From positions 1-6,440 of the forward strand of contig JAKIZN010000096.1 in the NCBI GenBank assembly GCA_022708005.1: DNA of 6,440 nt. Direction: 5' to 3'. Source of the stretch: Bacteroidota bacterium (GTDB lineage: Bacteria > Bacteroidota > Ignavibacteria > Kapaibacteriales > UBA2268). Each line of letters starts with the position of its first letter. The first letter of the stretch is position 1. The notes below the pieces were generated by a model. It did not search any database, had not been told where the DNA came from, and saw nothing but the letters and a program-made list of their open reading frames with translations. Below, one piece after another: positions 4,675 through 6,440 of the stretch. The position numbers and the translations under genes were made by a program.

Positions 4675-5451
4675 TTATCTTAGCCTAAATGTAAATGGAA
4701 TAATGCCTACCATATCGATGTCCTCTTTGAGTGGATTAAATCGCCACTGTCTGAGCGCATCGATGGCTGCTTTCTCGAGCTTTGGGTCGGCTTTTTGCAA
4801 TGGGATTATCGCTCCGACTGTCCCGTCTGGTCTGACGGTAAATCTAATTCGGATTTGAGCAGAAGTATTAACTCCCGGTGGGAAAACGGGTATTTTCTTT
4901 GATATGACCACTCTATTGCCACCGCCGCCCCATTCAATATCGCCAAATCCTTCGCCTTTGCCAGGTCCCGTGCCGCGACTGCCAAGCCCAGTACCCCAAT
5001 CATCGCCATCGGGCGTGCCGACATTTTTGCTGCTTGAGCCAGATTCATTGCTGTGCTTTTCGGAAGATGAAAGCTCGCTTTTGGCAATTAAATTTGAAGA
5101 TTCAGCTGGATCATTCGATACGACAGTCTTAGAAATAGTCGTTTTTGCTGCGATTTCAGCATCGTGCAGTTCGCTTTTAGGCAATTGACCTTTGTGGGCT
5201 GCGCCTTCTTTAGACAAATTGCCTTTGCTCATTCCAGTTCCATCGCCAACTCCAAAATTTAGTATTTCAAGCGGCACAGTGTTAGGTATAAAATAGCGAG
5301 CTTCCACGCGTGGGTCGCGGATTAGATTTAGTGCTAATATAAGCAATAAAGTTAGCGGTATGCCAATAGCTAAGCCTTTGGCAGTGTTTGCATGCCAAGG
5401 CAACTTAAATTCAAACGTCTGCTTCTCTTCTTTGTATGAAGCATTATACAT
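4675..5451 (-). CDS. TonB family protein (energy transducer-like)
   Basis: The product (258 residues) has the TonB layout: a short cytoplasmic N-terminus (1-25), one membrane helix at about 26-44, a periplasmic linker, and a C-terminal TonB domain (about 186-258). The last contains FTVRPDGTV (204-212) and LEKAAIDALRQWRFNPL (225-241), which are typical of the domain. The linker is unusual for TonB: in place of a Pro-Lys/Pro-Glu rod it has a Ser/Lys/Glu-rich stretch (75-143) and a Gly-rich tract (153-178, GTGLGSRGTGPGKGEGFGD). TonB proteins pass proton-motive force from ExbB/ExbD to outer-membrane receptors; no exbB, exbD or receptor gene is in the window, so a different periplasmic bridging job is possible. 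The ATG at 5451 has GGGGGG 8 nt upstream. It lies 21 nt after the SPOR gene and is probably in its operon. Confidence 0.88.
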   Translation of the reverse strand: MYNASYKEEKQTFEFKLPWHANTAKGLAIGIPLTLLLILALNLIRDPRVEARYFIPNTVPLEILNFGVGDGTGMSKGNLSKEGAAHKGQLPKSELHDAEIAAKTTISKTVVSNDPAESSNLIAKSELSSSEKHSNESGSSSKNVGTPDGDDWGTGLGSRGTGPGKGEGFGDIEWGGGGNRVVISKKIPVFPPGVNTSAQIRIRFTVRPDGTVGAIIPLQKADPKLEKAAIDALRQWRFNPLKEDIDMVGIIPFTFRLR

Positions 5452-5459
5452 CGCTTTAT

Positions 5460-5465
5460 CCCCCC
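5460..5465 (-). promoter_or_regulatory. G-run ribosome binding site of the TonB-like gene
   Basis: Six G (minus strand) followed by ATAAAGCG lie 8 nt before the ATG at 5451, in the 21-bp gap after the SPOR gene. It is a strong though slightly irregular Shine-Dalgarno. Confidence 0.65.
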
Positions 5466-5472
5466 AATGATG

Positions 5473-6429
5473 CTATTTTATTCTATCTATCCACGATTGA
5501 GAAAATCCGTATTTCATTGCAACTGACCTTGCTTCTTCGCGGCTAGAGAAAAATCCAAATCGCACTCTATACCAAATTTGATCTCTTATTTTCTGAGTTG
5601 AAATATAAATATTTTGTATTGATTTCGCTGCAAGTTGATTCTGCCATAATTCCGCATCTTCTGGCGAAAGAGTTGAGTAAACTTGCACTGTATAAACTTC
5701 TTCGCTTGTAGTCTGGATTTTTTTAGCTTTAGGCGCCGCTTCAGCTAAATCGCTCGGCTGCCGCGGAACTTTTGGCTCTTTAACTTTGCGATGTGGCTTT
5801 GTTTCGTTTGGCGATTTTCTTTCCCTACTGACTTTTGCTTTCGGCTCTGCTGCAGGCTTTGGCACTTTACTTTTAGCTTTTTGGGCGATTTCTGCCGCTT
5901 TTGCCTTAACGCTTTCTGACGGCAATTTGTCAGGTGCTTTCTTAACTTCTTCTTTCTTAACTTCTTCTTTTCTAATTTCTTCCTTTTGAACTTCTGCCTT
6001 TTTAGGTTCTTCATTACTTTGGGCAAGACTTTTTTCCTTCGCTTGCTTAGCCGCGACTTTCTTCTTTTCTTTGCTATCTTGGTTATCTTCTTTTTTGAAG
6101 AACTCTGTAATGAAGTCAGTGCCATATTTATTATAAGCGTAATAGCCACCAATTCCAATGGCAGCCACTAATATAAAAATAGCCGCATATTTCATTAACT
6201 TTAATATTGGAAAAGGCTTAGCTTTCTGCTCTTTTTCTTCTTTTTTTGCTTTTTTCTCCTGTTTTAACTCTTCTTTTCGCTCTTTTTCCTTTTCTTTTTC
6301 TATCCGTTTTTGCTCTTTTTTCTCCGCTGCCTCTATGCGGCGTTTGTCAATTTCCTCTTGCTTGCTGGGCGAGAGTTCCTTTTCTTTTTTCTTTTCTTTA
6401 GGTGATTTTTGTTTTTTGCTATCTAACAC
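5473..6429 (-). CDS. SPOR-domain membrane protein with Lys/Glu-rich linkers; 5' end uncertain
   Basis: From the GTG at 6429 the product has 318 residues. A very basic, highly charged cytoplasmic region (1-76, likely coiled coil) is followed by one membrane helix (about 78-98), a Lys/Glu/Ala/Pro-rich periplasmic linker (110-240), and a C-terminal SPOR domain (about 245-318) with YTVQVYSTLSPEDAELW, WYRVRFGFFSSREEARSVA and a final helix. SPOR domains bind peptidoglycan lacking stem peptides, often at division sites, so the protein probably tethers the inner membrane to the wall. The GTG start has no Shine-Dalgarno, and the frame stays open through VNA codons to the window edge, so the gene may begin outside. 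In Bacteroidota some SPOR proteins carry an N-terminal HU-like (HU-CCDC81) domain, and that is possible here. The TonB-like gene follows 21 nt downstream. Confidence 0.85.
   Translation of the reverse strand: MLDSKKQKSPKEKKKEKELSPSKQEEIDKRRIEAAEKKEQKRIEKEKEKERKEELKQEKKAKKEEKEQKAKPFPILKLMKYAAIFILVAAIGIGGYYAYNKYGTDFITEFFKKEDNQDSKEKKKVAAKQAKEKSLAQSNEEPKKAEVQKEEIRKEEVKKEEVKKAPDKLPSESVKAKAAEIAQKAKSKVPKPAAEPKAKVSRERKSPNETKPHRKVKEPKVPRQPSDLAEAAPKAKKIQTTSEEVYTVQVYSTLSPEDAELWQNQLAAKSIQNIYISTQKIRDQIWYRVRFGFFSSREEARSVAMKYGFSQSWIDRIK
5941..6000 (-). repeat. In-gene tandem repeat, four 15-bp units
   Basis: In the periplasmic linker of the SPOR protein residues 144-163 are four 5-residue units: KAEVQ, KEEIR, KEEVK, KEEVK. 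The matching DNA repeats a 15-bp unit with few changes. Such tracts vary in copy number by slippage and would change linker length without breaking the frame. Confidence 0.75.
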
Positions 6430-6440
6430 AGCATTTACTT

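Noticed and set aside
4806..5188. Frames of 93-94 codons overlapping the TonB-like gene on either strand
   Set aside because: One is a shifted frame and the other the Pro/Ser-rich antisense of the Gly/Ser-rich linker; the TonB frame has the domain evidence.
5745..6158. Lys/Arg-rich 137-codon frame on the minus strand
   Set aside because: It is a frame-shifted shadow of the SPOR gene; the A-rich codons for Lys and Glu keep other frames open and the product has no domain.

Overview
The window reads as chromosomal DNA of a low-GC bacterium of the Bacteroidota/Chlorobiota (FCB) group. Grounds: the truncated gene at the left edge resembles the dihydroorotate dehydrogenase-like proteins common there; the best promoter match is of the Bacteroidota TTG-N20-TAnnTTTG type; a SPOR-domain protein is followed directly by a TonB-type protein; and the intergenic repeats (TGAACGAAGTGAA-type and CTACAAACAT-type) are of kinds I associate with this group. 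No genus can be named. I see no phage, transposase, CRISPR, tRNA or rRNA signal.

Layout. 1-169 (+): 3' end of a dihydroorotate dehydrogenase-like gene. 192-228: a hairpin terminator with an A-tract on one side and a T-tract on the other, so it can serve both converging genes. 255-1324 (-): a two-gene unit with a promoter candidate at 1354-1384. Its first gene encodes a soluble protein with an internal duplication; its second, overlapping by one base, encodes a secreted Arg/Gly-rich protein with a C-terminal membrane segment. 1433-2584 (+): a small protein resembling the polyhydroxyalkanoic-acid-system family, 3 nt from a CPBP (CAAX/Rce1-like) membrane protease. 2665-3660 (+): a YhdH/AcuI-type acrylyl-CoA/quinone reductase. 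3769-4206 (+): a two-CBS-domain protein. 4207-4674: non-coding and dense in repeats, between converging genes. 4675-6429 (-): a TonB-like protein downstream of a Lys/Glu-rich membrane protein with a C-terminal SPOR domain; the SPOR frame stays open to the right edge, so its true start may lie outside.

How they fit together. Most genes are ordinary housekeeping or envelope genes without one obvious joint pathway. The SPOR-TonB pair looks like an envelope operon: one protein would bind peptidoglycan and the other span the periplasm. The 255-1324 pair is translationally coupled and is the least explained coding unit. The most unusual stretch is 4277-4671, where an inverted-repeat pair, a direct-repeat pair, a mirror-symmetric set of three short hairpins, and a long imperfect palindrome ending just past the TonB-like stop are packed together. 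This looks like nested small non-autonomous repeat elements rather than a new defence system. I did not find a convincing undescribed multi-gene system.
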